A stretch of 64,000 bases of DNA from Paraglaciecola algarum. GTDB lineage: Bacteria > Pseudomonadota > Gammaproteobacteria > Enterobacterales > Alteromonadaceae. A model generated the notes under the pieces. The model was given only the letters and a program-made list of their open reading frames with translations. It did no database searches and had not been told where the DNA came from. A program made the position numbers and the translations under genes. Positions 19,901 through 28,489 of the stretch are shown here, piece by piece. The stretch covers positions 1 to 64,000 of the forward strand of contig NZ_JAKGAS010000014.1 in the NCBI RefSeq assembly GCF_021532655.1. Direction: 5' to 3'. The stretch's first letter is position 1, and each line of letters opens with the position of its first letter.

Positions 19901-20087
19901 GGGATTTGTACAAGATAGAAACGCTAGTCAACTGATATTAAAGCCGGTTGGCCAAGATGCTGTTACCTTTATGCTTGATGATTTAGTCTCTTTAGAGGTG
20001 CAAAGTCGCTCTATTATGCCTGAGCGGATCATTGAGCATCTGAGTCACCAACAGATACGAGATTTGTTTGCTTATATTAGGCAGTAA
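16971..20087 (+). pseudogene. PVC-type dehydrogenase/HEAT/cytochrome c protein, interrupted by in-frame TAG
   Basis: One reading frame runs from ATG 16971 to TAA 20087 (about 1038 codons) broken only by TAG at 17931-17933. Part one has a lipoprotein signal (ending AAAC) and a propeller domain typical of the membrane-bound dehydrogenase family common in Planctomycetes (VFINFDHRGRMWVVQYNQYP, GGGNTFYVEIDDKGRFYSGTN). After the stop the same frame continues GGYYKKNWGKHGALTNPYA, then the propeller end (GPDGAVYIADWYD), HEAT repeats (about residues 475-840 of the fused frame) and a C-terminal cytochrome c domain with CGACH. A Q at the stop position would restore it (CAG to TAG). Whether it is a fresh pseudogene, a sequencing error or read through is open. 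Confidence 0.8.
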
Positions 20088-20132
20088 TCAATATCAGTCA
20101 CTTGTCATTAAAAAAGTGTTGTTAAAAGAGTT

Positions 20133-20177
20133 GGTAAAAAAGCTGTTAAAAAAGCTGTTAAAAAAGCTGTTAAAAAA
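20133..20177 (+). repeat. Tandem 12-bp repeat gctgttaaaaaa
   Basis: Three exact copies (20142-20153, 20154-20165, 20166-20177) of gctgttaaaaaa, preceded by a decayed partial copy at 20133-20141, between the interrupted dehydrogenase and the TIM-barrel gene. It is a simple A-rich minisatellite-like array, a plausible slippage site. The array is 46 bases from the downstream start, so copy number could affect the leader. Confidence 0.85.
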
Positions 20178-20223
20178 GCCTAGTTTAAAAAGCATGTTTA
20201 ATTAAGATGTGGAGAGTAGTTTT

Positions 20224-21168
20224 ATGCAAAGACGTGAATTTATTCAATCAAGTACCGCGCTAGCCTTGGGGGCATTATTAGCTAGCCAATCGATTTATGC
20301 TAACACTCCCCAAACAAACAATAGCCAGTTGAATCTAAATGTTTTTTCTAAACATCTACAGTTTTTGAATTACGCTGACATGGCTGATGCTGCGGCTAAT
20401 ATTGGATTTGACGGTGTTGACCTAACCGTGCGGCCTAAAGGCCATGTGTTGCCTGAGCGAGTAACAGAAGACCTATCCAGGGCAGTTGAAGGCTTAAAAT
20501 CAGCAAACTTCAGTCCAAATATGATGACCACAGCGATTACCGATGTCCATCAGCAAGATAGCAAAGCTGTTATAAGCACAGCGGGGCAGCTTGGATTTAA
20601 GGTATATCGAATGGGTTATTACCGGTTTAATCAAGATTCAAAGCCACCACAAGCGCTTAAAGAGTTTAATCAAAAACTTAAAGAGTTAGCCGTTATAAAC
20701 AAGCAAGCTAATATAAAAGGTGCCTATCAAAATCACGCTGGAGTTTCATTTGTAGGTGCCCAAGTGTGGGATATTTGGCATATGTTGGAGGATGTAGATA
20801 CCGAATATATGGGCTGTCAATACGATATTCGCCATGCCTCGGTTGAAGGAGCACAATCTTGGCCGGTGACATTCAATATGCTGCGGAATAATATCAATAG
20901 TCTAGTGTTAAAAGACTACAAATGGCAGAAGGTGAACAGTAAATGGAAATTAAAAAATGTGCCAATTGGCCAAGGAATGGTAGATTTTAAAGGTTACTTT
21001 GCAATACTTAAAAGTCTAGATATCAATTTGCCAGTATCTATGCATTTTGAATACGACTTAGGTGGAGCTGAACATGGCGCTAAAAAGATTGCAGGTAATG
21101 GTGCGGATGTTTTTGCTGCTATGCAGCGAGATGTTGAGCAAGTCAGATTATTGTGGCAACAAGCTTAG
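20224..21168 (+). CDS. Tat-exported TIM-barrel, sugar-phosphate isomerase/epimerase-like
   Basis: The protein begins MQRREFIQSSTALALGALL, a twin-arginine signal (RREFIQ), ending near residue 26 (SIYA). The body has an AP-endonuclease-2-like TIM barrel: FDGVDLTVRPKGH near the N-terminus, GAYQNHAGVSF, YDIRHASVEG and LPVSMHFEYDLGGAEHG near the end, residues that could bind a divalent metal. An upstream GTG at 20209 is open but ATG 20224, preceded by GGAGAG, gives the clean Tat signal. This family often sits beside PVC-type dehydrogenases, as here. Substrate unknown; likely a periplasmic sugar isomerase or epimerase. Confidence 0.82.
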   Translation: MQRREFIQSSTALALGALLASQSIYANTPQTNNSQLNLNVFSKHLQFLNYADMADAAANIGFDGVDLTVRPKGHVLPERVTEDLSRAVEGLKSANFSPNMMTTAITDVHQQDSKAVISTAGQLGFKVYRMGYYRFNQDSKPPQALKEFNQKLKELAVINKQANIKGAYQNHAGVSFVGAQVWDIWHMLEDVDTEYMGCQYDIRHASVEGAQSWPVTFNMLRNNINSLVLKDYKWQKVNSKWKLKNVPIGQGMVDFKGYFAILKSLDINLPVSMHFEYDLGGAEHGAKKIAGNGADVFAAMQRDVEQVRLLWQQA

Positions 21169-21234
21169 ATTAAGTTTAGCTTAATTTAGTGTGAGGACAG
21201 CTTTGGTTAAATTAAAAAGTGCTTTAGGCGGGTG

Positions 21235-21262
21235 ACGAACCGTTTTAAAAATTACGGTTCGT
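21235..21262. terminator. Hairpin between TIM-barrel gene and retropepsin-like gene
   Basis: ACGAACCGT (21235-21243) pairs with ACGGTTCGT (21254-21262). No clear T-run follows, so it is only a weak terminator candidate for the convergent genes. Confidence 0.4.
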
Positions 21263-21287
21263 AAAGCCAACCATTTTGTTTAAAGCC

Positions 21288-21728
21288 TTAGTTTTTAGTT
21301 AATAAAAATTCATGTTCTGGATCCACTACCAAACGGCCTGCCATAGTTTCTCGCCCTAATAACATTAAATATTTCATACTTGAGCGGTCGGTAAGAGTCA
21401 GCTGAATTTGCCATTGCATGTCGGCAATTAAAATATCCGTTTCGATAACGTAACGTCTTTCAAAGGTGCCGTTAGAGCTTTTGACTTTGCGTAAACTCTT
21501 GGGAATAGCTTCTCGTCTGACGAGTTTATTGACATCGTGTACATCGGGATGAATGTCAAAACTGATCCAGGTTTGATTGTCTCGCTCAAACTCTTGAATA
21601 TTATCCACATGTAATGACGAAGTGGTGGCACCTGTGTCTACACGCGCTTCTAAACCAGATAAAGTTAAATCGGGTAAATCACATAACTCTAACGCGCCAA
21701 CAAGATGTTTTTGGTTATCTATTTGCAT
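21288..21728 (-). CDS. Retropepsin-like (RimK-linked zinc/aspartic protease family) protein
   Basis: A 146-residue cytoplasmic protein with the pepsin-like DTGA motif in LEARVDTGATTSSLHV (about residues 28-43), consistent with a retropepsin-fold protein that would act as a dimer. Databases often call such genes ATP-dependent zinc proteases, although the DTGA motif suggests an aspartic-protease fold. It is the last gene of a three-gene operon with an aspartoacylase-like protein (5-base gap) and a RimK-type ligase; the partnership suggests that it acts on, or regulates, products of the ligase. Confidence 0.82.
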   Translation of the reverse strand: MQIDNQKHLVGALELCDLPDLTLSGLEARVDTGATTSSLHVDNIQEFERDNQTWISFDIHPDVHDVNKLVRREAIPKSLRKVKSSNGTFERRYVIETDILIADMQWQIQLTLTDRSSMKYLMLLGRETMAGRLVVDPEHEFLLTKN

Positions 21729-21733
21729 AATTT

Positions 21734-22759
21734 TTAATACACTATTGAAGGTTCATTTAAAACTAAGTTATCTTGTAATAACCCAAGATTTTCCGCTACC
21801 GAATCAGGTTTTCTGAAGTATGCAATATGATACATAGCTTCACCTTCTTGGGTCAGAGGAATGTTTTGTTTACCAATAATAACCCCTTCTTCTGGGCTGA
21901 GCACTTTATTCAGCTCAGAACCATAAGGGTCGGCAATAATGGCTAACACATCACCTTTATTGACATGATCGCCTAATTGAGCAACATGGGATACAAAACC
22001 ACTATCATTAGCTCGTACCCAACCACTTTGACGGGCAATAAATTGGTTGATCTTATGGCCTTGACCTTTACGGTTGGTTAACATGCCAATTTCGCGCATA
22101 ACATTAACTATGCCTTTTACCCCTGCTCGTATGGAATACTCATCGTATCTAAGTGCTTCACCGGCTTCATATAGTAATACCTTGGTACCTAAATCTGCTG
22201 CAGCTTCTCGTAATGAGCCTGGCCTTATGTCTGCGTTCAATAAAACCGGTAAACCGAAGGCTTTGGCTAGATGTAAGGTTTCTTCATCATCTAGATTAGC
22301 TCGTACTTGGGGTAAATTACTTCTATGGATTGCCCCTGTGTGTAAATCTATGCCGTAGTTGCATTTAGTCACTATTTCGTTAATAAACAAATGAGCTAAT
22401 CTACCTGCAAGTGAACCTTTTTTACTGCCGGGAAAACTTCGGTTTAAGTCTCGGCGATCGGGTAAGTAACGACTTTGGTTAAGCACTCCATAAGTATTGA
22501 CTATTGGTACAGCGATTAAGGTACCTTTAAGAGATTTAATCGAGCGACTTTTGAGTAACCGATTAATGATTTCAATACCATTTAGCTCATCCCCATGAAT
22601 AGCTGCACTGACAAAAAATGTAGGGCCATCTTTTTTACCTCTTTGCACATGCACAGGCATAGACATATGGGTGTCTGTGTAGAGCGGAGGCATGGGTAAT
22701 TCTATTCTTTTACTTTCACCAGCTTTGATGGTGATCTCACCAATAACCATAGGTTCCAT
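21734..22759 (-). CDS. Succinylglutamate desuccinylase/aspartoacylase-family protein
   Basis: A 341-residue zinc-dependent deacylase/amidase of the M14-like AstE/ASPA family. Zinc-ligand motif HGDELNGIE is visible at about residues 54-62, with the later GIDLHTG, and a C-terminal lipoyl/biotinyl-like beta-domain (GWVRANDSGFVSHVAQLGDHVN). Its start overlaps the rimK-like stop (TAATG), so translation is coupled. The gene order ligase-deacylase-retropepsin suggests attachment and removal of an amino-acid or acyl tail. Substrate not known. Confidence 0.85.
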   Translation of the reverse strand: MEPMVIGEITIKAGESKRIELPMPPLYTDTHMSMPVHVQRGKKDGPTFFVSAAIHGDELNGIEIINRLLKSRSIKSLKGTLIAVPIVNTYGVLNQSRYLPDRRDLNRSFPGSKKGSLAGRLAHLFINEIVTKCNYGIDLHTGAIHRSNLPQVRANLDDEETLHLAKAFGLPVLLNADIRPGSLREAAADLGTKVLLYEAGEALRYDEYSIRAGVKGIVNVMREIGMLTNRKGQGHKINQFIARQSGWVRANDSGFVSHVAQLGDHVNKGDVLAIIADPYGSELNKVLSPEEGVIIGKQNIPLTQEGEAMYHIAYFRKPDSVAENLGLLQDNLVLNEPSIVY

Positions 22760-23664
22760 TAACCTTTACCTTTAGTCTTATTACTGTGTGGTTTAGCATT
22801 TTTGGCTATACATTGAATGATCATCGAAGCCACGTCTTTGCCTGTAGCTTTTTCAATACCCTCTAAACCAGGCGAGGAGTTTACCTCCATTACCACCGGG
22901 CCTCGGGTAGCACGTAGTATGTCTACCCCACACATACGTAATCCCATAGTTTTAGCAGCGTCTACTGCTGTTTTTCTTTCCGCCGGAGACAGGCGTACTA
23001 CGCTTGCAGAACCGCCTCTGTGTAAGTTTGATCTAAATTCGCCCTCTGCACCTTGTCTTTTCATGGCAGCAATGACTTTACCATCAACCACTAAACAGCG
23101 AATATCAGCTCCGCCTGCTTCTTTAATATATTCTTGTACTAATATATTGGCCTCTAAGCCCATAAAGGCTTCAATTATCGCTTCGGCTGTTTTTTGTGTA
23201 TCAGCTAACACTACACCAATACCTTGGGTTCCTTCCAATAGCTTAATGACAACCGGTGCACCACCCACGTTTTTAATTAAATCACCAATATTATCAGGGT
23301 GATTGGCAAAACCAGTGCGCGGCATACCAATACCTTTACGAGATAACAACTGTAACGAACGAAGTTTGTCTCTAGAGCGGCTAATGGCTACTGATTCATT
23401 GATACTATAAGTACCCATCATTTCAAACTGGCGAACCACTGAGGTACCATAAAAAGTAACAGATGCTCCAATTCTCGGAATGACAGCATCGTAATGTGGC
23501 AGTGGTTTACCTTTGTAACGTACCGAAGGTTTGCTACTCGTGATATCCATATAACAATGCATAGTATCAATAACATCAACTGTGTGGCCTAAAGCTTCAC
23601 CAGCTTCAACTAATCGTTTGGTGGAATATAATCTTGGGTTACGCGACAAAATAGCAATACGCAT
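22759..23664 (-). CDS. rimK: RimK-family ATP-grasp alpha-L-glutamate ligase
   Basis: ATP-dependent C-N ligase that in E. coli adds glutamates to the C-terminus of ribosomal protein S6. The 301-residue length matches E. coli RimK (300), with the N-terminal MRIAILSRNPRLYSTKRL, an ATP-grasp core (VVIKLLEGTQGIGVV, ILVQEYIKEAGGADIRCLVV) and metal-binding VMEVNSSPGLEGIEKATG. It is first in an operon with a deacylase-like and a retropepsin-like protein, a context known from marine gammaproteobacteria; S6 modification is inferred only from the family. Confidence 0.93.
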   Translation of the reverse strand: MRIAILSRNPRLYSTKRLVEAGEALGHTVDVIDTMHCYMDITSSKPSVRYKGKPLPHYDAVIPRIGASVTFYGTSVVRQFEMMGTYSINESVAISRSRDKLRSLQLLSRKGIGMPRTGFANHPDNIGDLIKNVGGAPVVIKLLEGTQGIGVVLADTQKTAEAIIEAFMGLEANILVQEYIKEAGGADIRCLVVDGKVIAAMKRQGAEGEFRSNLHRGGSASVVRLSPAERKTAVDAAKTMGLRMCGVDILRATRGPVVMEVNSSPGLEGIEKATGKDVASMIIQCIAKNAKPHSNKTKGKG

Positions 23665-23863
23665 TTTTTAATTGTCCAATAGGTTACTAAGTAATAATTA
23701 ACGCATAGTAATAGCATTTTATAGTTAGGATTTATAATTATTTTGCAATTATTTTTAACCGATTGATTAGTCGTTATCGTGTCCTAGATTTTCTTCGTTA
23801 ATTGAGCCTTATTCTTGTATAATCCGCCAATTGAGATTATTAAACTAATATAGGTTGTGTTTT

Positions 23864-24691
23864 ATGGATTTGATTAGAAATGTTTTTGAAAATCAATTAG
23901 TTTTAACTTTTTCAATTACGTTTTTGGCTTTGTTGATCAAATACCTGTTAGTTAAGTTATTGCGTAAGCGAGCTGTATCAAAAGGCCAAGATAGACGAGA
24001 TTTAGTCAATAATTTAAAAAACTTTGTGAATTTTGTTTTGACCGTATTAATACTCAGTATCTGGGCCAACGAAATTCAAAAGTTTGCGTTTTCTATTGCG
24101 GCTTTTTCGGTCGCAATAGTATTAGCCACACGTGAGTTTATTCAATGTGTAATTGGGTTTTTCTATTTAGTGTCTACTCGTCCTTTTAGAATCGGTGATT
24201 GGATTGAAGTGGAACATTTTGTAGGGGAAGTATCTGCCACAGATTGGATTAAAAGTACCTTATTAGAAGTGGATATTAAAACTTACGAATACACAGGTAA
24301 AACTTTATATATCCCTAATAACAAGTTGATTTCTAGTCCTATCAAAAATCTTAACTTTTTGAAACGTTACGCAACTCATACTTTTAAAATTGTGCGTGAT
24401 CAAAGTGTCAACCCTTATGCTTTTATCGATACTATCATTGAAAACGCTAAGGTGTTAAGTAGTGACTTTTATGAAGTGGCGGCTCGTTATAATCACATGA
24501 TAGAAAGACGCTTGGATATTAGTATTTCAGGTCCAGATCCGATTATTAAAATTACTACAACTGAACTAGGGGACACTCAAGCTGAGATAAAAATTTTCTG
24601 CCCCACTGAGAGAGTCATTGAATTGGAACAGGCAATCACACAAGACTATTTAAAACACTGGCATCTAGAAAAAGTAAAAAACCAGCATTAG
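23864..24691 (+). CDS. MscS-family mechanosensitive channel
   Basis: A 275-residue channel of the small-conductance mechanosensitive family. Two to three N-terminal transmembrane segments end in a pore-lining helix, followed by the MscS beta domain (RPFRIGDWIEVEHFVGEV, then VDIKTYEYTGKTLYIPNNKLISSPI), the most conserved part of the family, and a C-terminal alpha/beta region. It releases solutes on hypo-osmotic shock. A TTG at 23855 is also open, but the ATG at 23864 is the better start. Confidence 0.9.
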   Translation: MDLIRNVFENQLVLTFSITFLALLIKYLLVKLLRKRAVSKGQDRRDLVNNLKNFVNFVLTVLILSIWANEIQKFAFSIAAFSVAIVLATREFIQCVIGFFYLVSTRPFRIGDWIEVEHFVGEVSATDWIKSTLLEVDIKTYEYTGKTLYIPNNKLISSPIKNLNFLKRYATHTFKIVRDQSVNPYAFIDTIIENAKVLSSDFYEVAARYNHMIERRLDISISGPDPIIKITTTELGDTQAEIKIFCPTERVIELEQAITQDYLKHWHLEKVKNQH

Positions 24692-24899
24692 CGGCTAGTT
24701 AAGTGCATGAGTACTTGGCCGCTGGCTTTAATGAAGAATATGTTGAATTGGTAAGTGTTTAGTTAATAAGCATGTTGTAAAAAAAACACTGATAAAAGAT
24801 TGTTTTAATTCGAATAAGTTTATGCTGGATACTGTTAATAATCCTCGAAATCCGCTAAAATCCGCGTCCTTTAATTTTTCATCTCTAGTCTAAAAATAT

Positions 24900-25998
24900 A
24901 TGTTTGAAATCAATCCAATACACAATGCCTTAGCTGATATTAGACAGCGTGCCGATTCGCTTCGGGGGTATCTTTGACTACGATCAGAAAAAAGAGCGCT
25001 TAGAAGAGGTTAATCGCGAATTAGAAAGTGCCGATGTATGGAATGATCCTGAACGAGCACAAGGCTTAGGTAAAGAAAAAGTCTCATTAGAGTTAGTGGT
25101 TGAAACCATTGAAAAGCTCGAGTCAGGCGCAGAAGATGTAGAAGGTTTAGTTGAGTTAGCCGTAGAGGCTGAAGATCAAGAGACCTTCGATGAAGCCCAA
25201 ACTGAATTAGCCGAATTAGTTAAAAAGTTAGAAGTATTAGAATTTAGACGCATGTTTTCTGGTCCAAATGATGCGAATGACGGATATATCGATATTCAAT
25301 CTGGGTCTGGTGGCACAGAAGCCCAAGATTGGGCCAACATGTTATTACGCATGTACCTGCGTTGGGGCGAAGCCCATGGTTTCAAAACTGAATTAATTGA
25401 AGTGTCTGATGGTGACGTGGCAGGAATTAAAAGTGCCACTATTCGTTTTAGCGGCGAATACGCCTTTGGTTGGTTACGCACTGAAACAGGTGTGCATAGA
25501 CTAGTGCGTAAATCACCTTTTGATTCAGGTAGCCGCAGGCATACGTCTTTTGCATCAGCGTTTGCTTATCCAGAGGTAAATGATGATATCGAAATTGATA
25601 TTGATCCATCAGATTTACGTATTGACACTTACCGAGCATCTGGTGCTGGTGGACAACATGTAAACCGAACAGATTCAGCGGTACGTATTACCCACGAACC
25701 CACTAATATTGTGGTGCAATGTCAAAATGATCGTTCTCAGCATAAGAACAAAGCTCAGGCGATGAAACAGTTAAAAGCTAAATTGTATGAGCATGAAATG
25801 CTTAAACAAAATGAAGAAAAACAAAGTATGGAAGATGGTAAATCTGACATTGGCTGGGGCAGTCAAATACGTTCATACGTGTTAGATGACTCTCGTATTA
25901 AAGATTTACGCACTGGGGTAGAAACCAGAAATACTCAAGCCGTATTAGATGGCGATTTAGATAAATTTATTCAAGCCAGCCTTAAGTCGGGTTTGTAG
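24900..25998 (+). CDS. prfB: Peptide chain release factor 2, with +1 programmed frameshift
   Basis: RF2 ends translation at UAA and UGA. Frame one begins at ATG 24900 and runs 25 codons to CTT TGA at 24972-24977; a Shine-Dalgarno-like CGGGGGT lies upstream. A +1 shift at CTT then reads GAC TAC in the frame that ends at 25998, giving 365 residues as in E. coli. The downstream frame has the anticodon-like SPF tripeptide (KSPFDSGSRRH) and the GGQ catalytic motif (ASGAGGQHVNRT). Low RF2 lets the ribosome shift, so the gene autoregulates. It is followed by lysS as in E. coli. Confidence 0.97.
24963..24978 (+). promoter_or_regulatory. prfB programmed +1 frameshift site
   Basis: CGGGGGTATCTTTGAC contains an internal Shine-Dalgarno-like G-run three bases before a slippery CTT, then TGA and C, the classic RF2 recoding signal. 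Confidence 0.97.
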
Positions 25999-26082
25999 AT
26001 CTTAGACCATAGCAAGGATTGAAGACACTAGCCTAGCTTGTAAACACAGTTAAATAAAAATTGGACAACACCAGGAACACCG

Positions 26083-27627
26083 ATGACAGATAATCAGCAA
26101 GACGAAAATAAATTGATTGCAGAGCGTAGAGCAAAACTTTCTCAAATAAGAGAAAACTGTAAATCAAATGGCTTCCCAAATGACTTTCGCCGTGAGTTTT
26201 ACAGCGATGAGTTACAGCAGGAGTTTGGCGAGCTTGAAAAAGCTGATTTAGAATCACTAGGCAAAGTAGTAAGCATTGCTGGTCGTATATTAGCTAAACG
26301 CGGGCCATTTTTGTTATTACAAGATATGACGGGTCGTATTCAGTCTTACGCTGCTAAAGATACGCAAAAAGATATTAAAGAAAGATACGGTAGCCTAGAT
26401 ATAGGCGACATTATAGGTGTAAAAGGTGAGTTACATAAATCAGGTAAAGGTGATTTGTATGTCAATATGACTGAATATAAATTGTTGACTAAATCTTTAC
26501 GCCCATTGCCAGAGAAGTTCCACGGTTTAGCGGATCAGGAAACCAAATATCGTCAACGATATGTGGATTTGATCACCAACCAAGATACCCGTGACACCTT
26601 TATGATCCGCAGCAAAGTGGTCAGTGGTATTCGTAACTTCTTAACCGAGCGCAACTATATGGAAGTAGAAACTCCTATGTTGCAGGTTATTCCTGGCGGC
26701 GCCACAGCTAAACCTTTTACCACCCATCATAATGCCTTAGATATAGATATGTACCTACGTATCGCGCCGGAGTTGTATTTAAAACGTTTAGTAGTAGGTG
26801 GTTTTGAGCGTGTTTTCGAAATAAACCGTAACTTCAGAAACGAAGGTTTATCCACGCGCCATAACCCAGAATTTACTATGTTAGAGTTTTACCAGTCTTA
26901 TGCTGATTATCATGATTTGATGAACCTGACAGAAGAGATGTTACGTAAAGTAGCACAAGATGTTTTAGGCACTACTATCATCAAAAACACCACTAAAGAC
27001 GCTGAGGGCAATGTAGTAAGCGAAGTAAACTATGACTTTGGTCAGCCGTTTGCTCGTTTAACCATGAACGAAGCGGTACTTAAATATTGGCCTGAAGCTA
27101 ACGCAGCAGCGATTAATGATCCTGAAAATCATTTACCGGAGCTAAAGGTTATGGCTAAACAGCTACATATTAAAGAGCCAGAAGTTGACGGTATTTGGGG
27201 CGCTGGTAAATACTTGTGTGAAATTTTTGAAGCCACAGCGGAAGAAAAACTGGATCAACCAACTTTTATTACCGCCTACCCGTGGGAAGTATCACCACTA
27301 GCACGCAGAAACGACGATAATAGTTTCGTGACAGATAGATTTGAATTTTTTGTTGGTGGTAGAGAGCTTGCCAATGGTTTCTCGGAGCTGAATGACGCTG
27401 AAGATCAAGCTGCACGTTTCCGTAAACAAGTTGAAGAAAAAGATGCTGGTGACGATGAAGCCATGCATTTTGACGAAGATTACATACGTGCCTTAGAATA
27501 CGGATTGCCACCTACAGCAGGTGAGGGCATAGGGATCGATCGTTTGGTAATGTTGTTTACCGACAGTCCAACGATTAAAGATGTGATTTTATTCCCTCAT
27601 ATGAAACCAGAAGCGCCAGCTGAGTAG
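26083..27627 (+). CDS. lysS: Lysyl-tRNA synthetase, class II
   Basis: Charges tRNA-Lys. The 514-residue protein has an N-terminal OB-fold anticodon-binding domain (GRILAKRGPFLLLQDMTGRI) and the class II motifs: motif 1 in the MEVETPMLQVIPGGATAKPF region, motif 2 FRNEGLSTRHNPEFTMLEFY, motif 3 GEGIGIDRLVMLFTD. The length is slightly more than E. coli LysS (505). It follows prfB by 84 bases and ends with a terminator. Confidence 0.98.
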   Translation: MTDNQQDENKLIAERRAKLSQIRENCKSNGFPNDFRREFYSDELQQEFGELEKADLESLGKVVSIAGRILAKRGPFLLLQDMTGRIQSYAAKDTQKDIKERYGSLDIGDIIGVKGELHKSGKGDLYVNMTEYKLLTKSLRPLPEKFHGLADQETKYRQRYVDLITNQDTRDTFMIRSKVVSGIRNFLTERNYMEVETPMLQVIPGGATAKPFTTHHNALDIDMYLRIAPELYLKRLVVGGFERVFEINRNFRNEGLSTRHNPEFTMLEFYQSYADYHDLMNLTEEMLRKVAQDVLGTTIIKNTTKDAEGNVVSEVNYDFGQPFARLTMNEAVLKYWPEANAAAINDPENHLPELKVMAKQLHIKEPEVDGIWGAGKYLCEIFEATAEEKLDQPTFITAYPWEVSPLARRNDDNSFVTDRFEFFVGGRELANGFSELNDAEDQAARFRKQVEEKDAGDDEAMHFDEDYIRALEYGLPPTAGEGIGIDRLVMLFTDSPTIKDVILFPHMKPEAPAE

Positions 27628-27644
27628 TTTTTGAGAATAATTTG

Positions 27645-27670
27645 AAAAGGACGCTTAGGCGTCCTTTTTT
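27645..27670 (+). terminator. Terminator of lysS
   Basis: aaaaggacgc and gcgtcctttttt form a ten-pair stem around a TTAG loop with a six-T tail, 18 bases after the lysS stop. Confidence 0.9.
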
Positions 27671-27685
27671 GATCTGGTCTTTGAG

Positions 27686-28417
27686 CTAAAGTTGCGAGAG
27701 CTGTTTTTTACGTTTTGCAAAATTATATGATAAACAAGGTATAGCCACAGCTAAGCCAAAATATACAAAGCCAGCATAGGGTTGCAAAAATGCTGGTGCT
27801 AACCAAGCGAATAAGGCTGATGCAAATCCAAATACAGCCTGTATTCCCCATATATTTATCGCAAAACTAGTATGTAGTTTTTCCAATTCGTTTAGTTTTA
27901 ATAGGTTATTAACTCGAAATGCATGCCAATACAAAAGCATGACAATTAAGGCTAGAATTGCAAACCCCAACCCATAAACAATAAATAAACTAGAAAGCTC
28001 CTGCACTGTATTAACTTTAAAATCACTAGGTAACCAGCCAATACTTACAAAATCAAAAAATGCTGAGAAAATTAATCGTAGTGGATATACAAATACTAAA
28101 ATAAAGAAAATCATTATTAAGGTTAGTAGGCTAGAAAGTGTATCGTTCAGACCATAGCGATTACTCCACGTTCTGTGAGCTAACCAAAATACAGCTAGTT
28201 GCAAAAAACTTAGTGCAAAGGCTGGAATGTTTTTAAGGGCAGCAATAAATTCAGGGTAGTCCTGTGGAATAGTGCCAACAGATACTACTAGCATGGTTAA
28301 TGCAAAAGCAAAAGCCGCATCTGAAAATACTTCCATTCTGGTCATATTTTCGCCTCGTAGACGAAAATCTTGCTTAATATCTAGTTTATCAAGCGAGTTA
28401 GGATCCCATGACATCAA
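27686..28417 (-). CDS. TMEM175/DUF1211-family membrane protein
   Basis: A 243-residue integral membrane protein. The first segment has RMEVFSDAAFAFALTMLVVS, matching the FSD motif of the TMEM175 potassium channel family, followed by about five more hydrophobic segments (a single six-helix repeat, as in bacterial members). It may conduct K+ as a multimer, but activity is inferred from the family only. The window shows no partner genes; the neighbours appear unrelated. Confidence 0.8.
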   Translation of the reverse strand: MMSWDPNSLDKLDIKQDFRLRGENMTRMEVFSDAAFAFALTMLVVSVGTIPQDYPEFIAALKNIPAFALSFLQLAVFWLAHRTWSNRYGLNDTLSSLLTLIMIFFILVFVYPLRLIFSAFFDFVSIGWLPSDFKVNTVQELSSLFIVYGLGFAILALIVMLLYWHAFRVNNLLKLNELEKLHTSFAINIWGIQAVFGFASALFAWLAPAFLQPYAGFVYFGLAVAIPCLSYNFAKRKKQLSQL

Positions 28418-28489
28418 AAGTCCTCAACAAGTGGGGAAATATTAGTTGTAAACTTTGTATACGTTTTAGTCAATGTAGCATTATAAGAT

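Noticed and set aside
20209..20223. GTG start of the TIM-barrel gene
   Set aside because: The ATG at 20224 gives a clean twin-arginine signal and a better spaced ribosome-binding site.
22817..23302. 161-codon plus-strand ORF opposite rimK
   Set aside because: It lies wholly antisense to the ATP-grasp gene, has low-complexity Ser/Pro/Thr composition and no domain.
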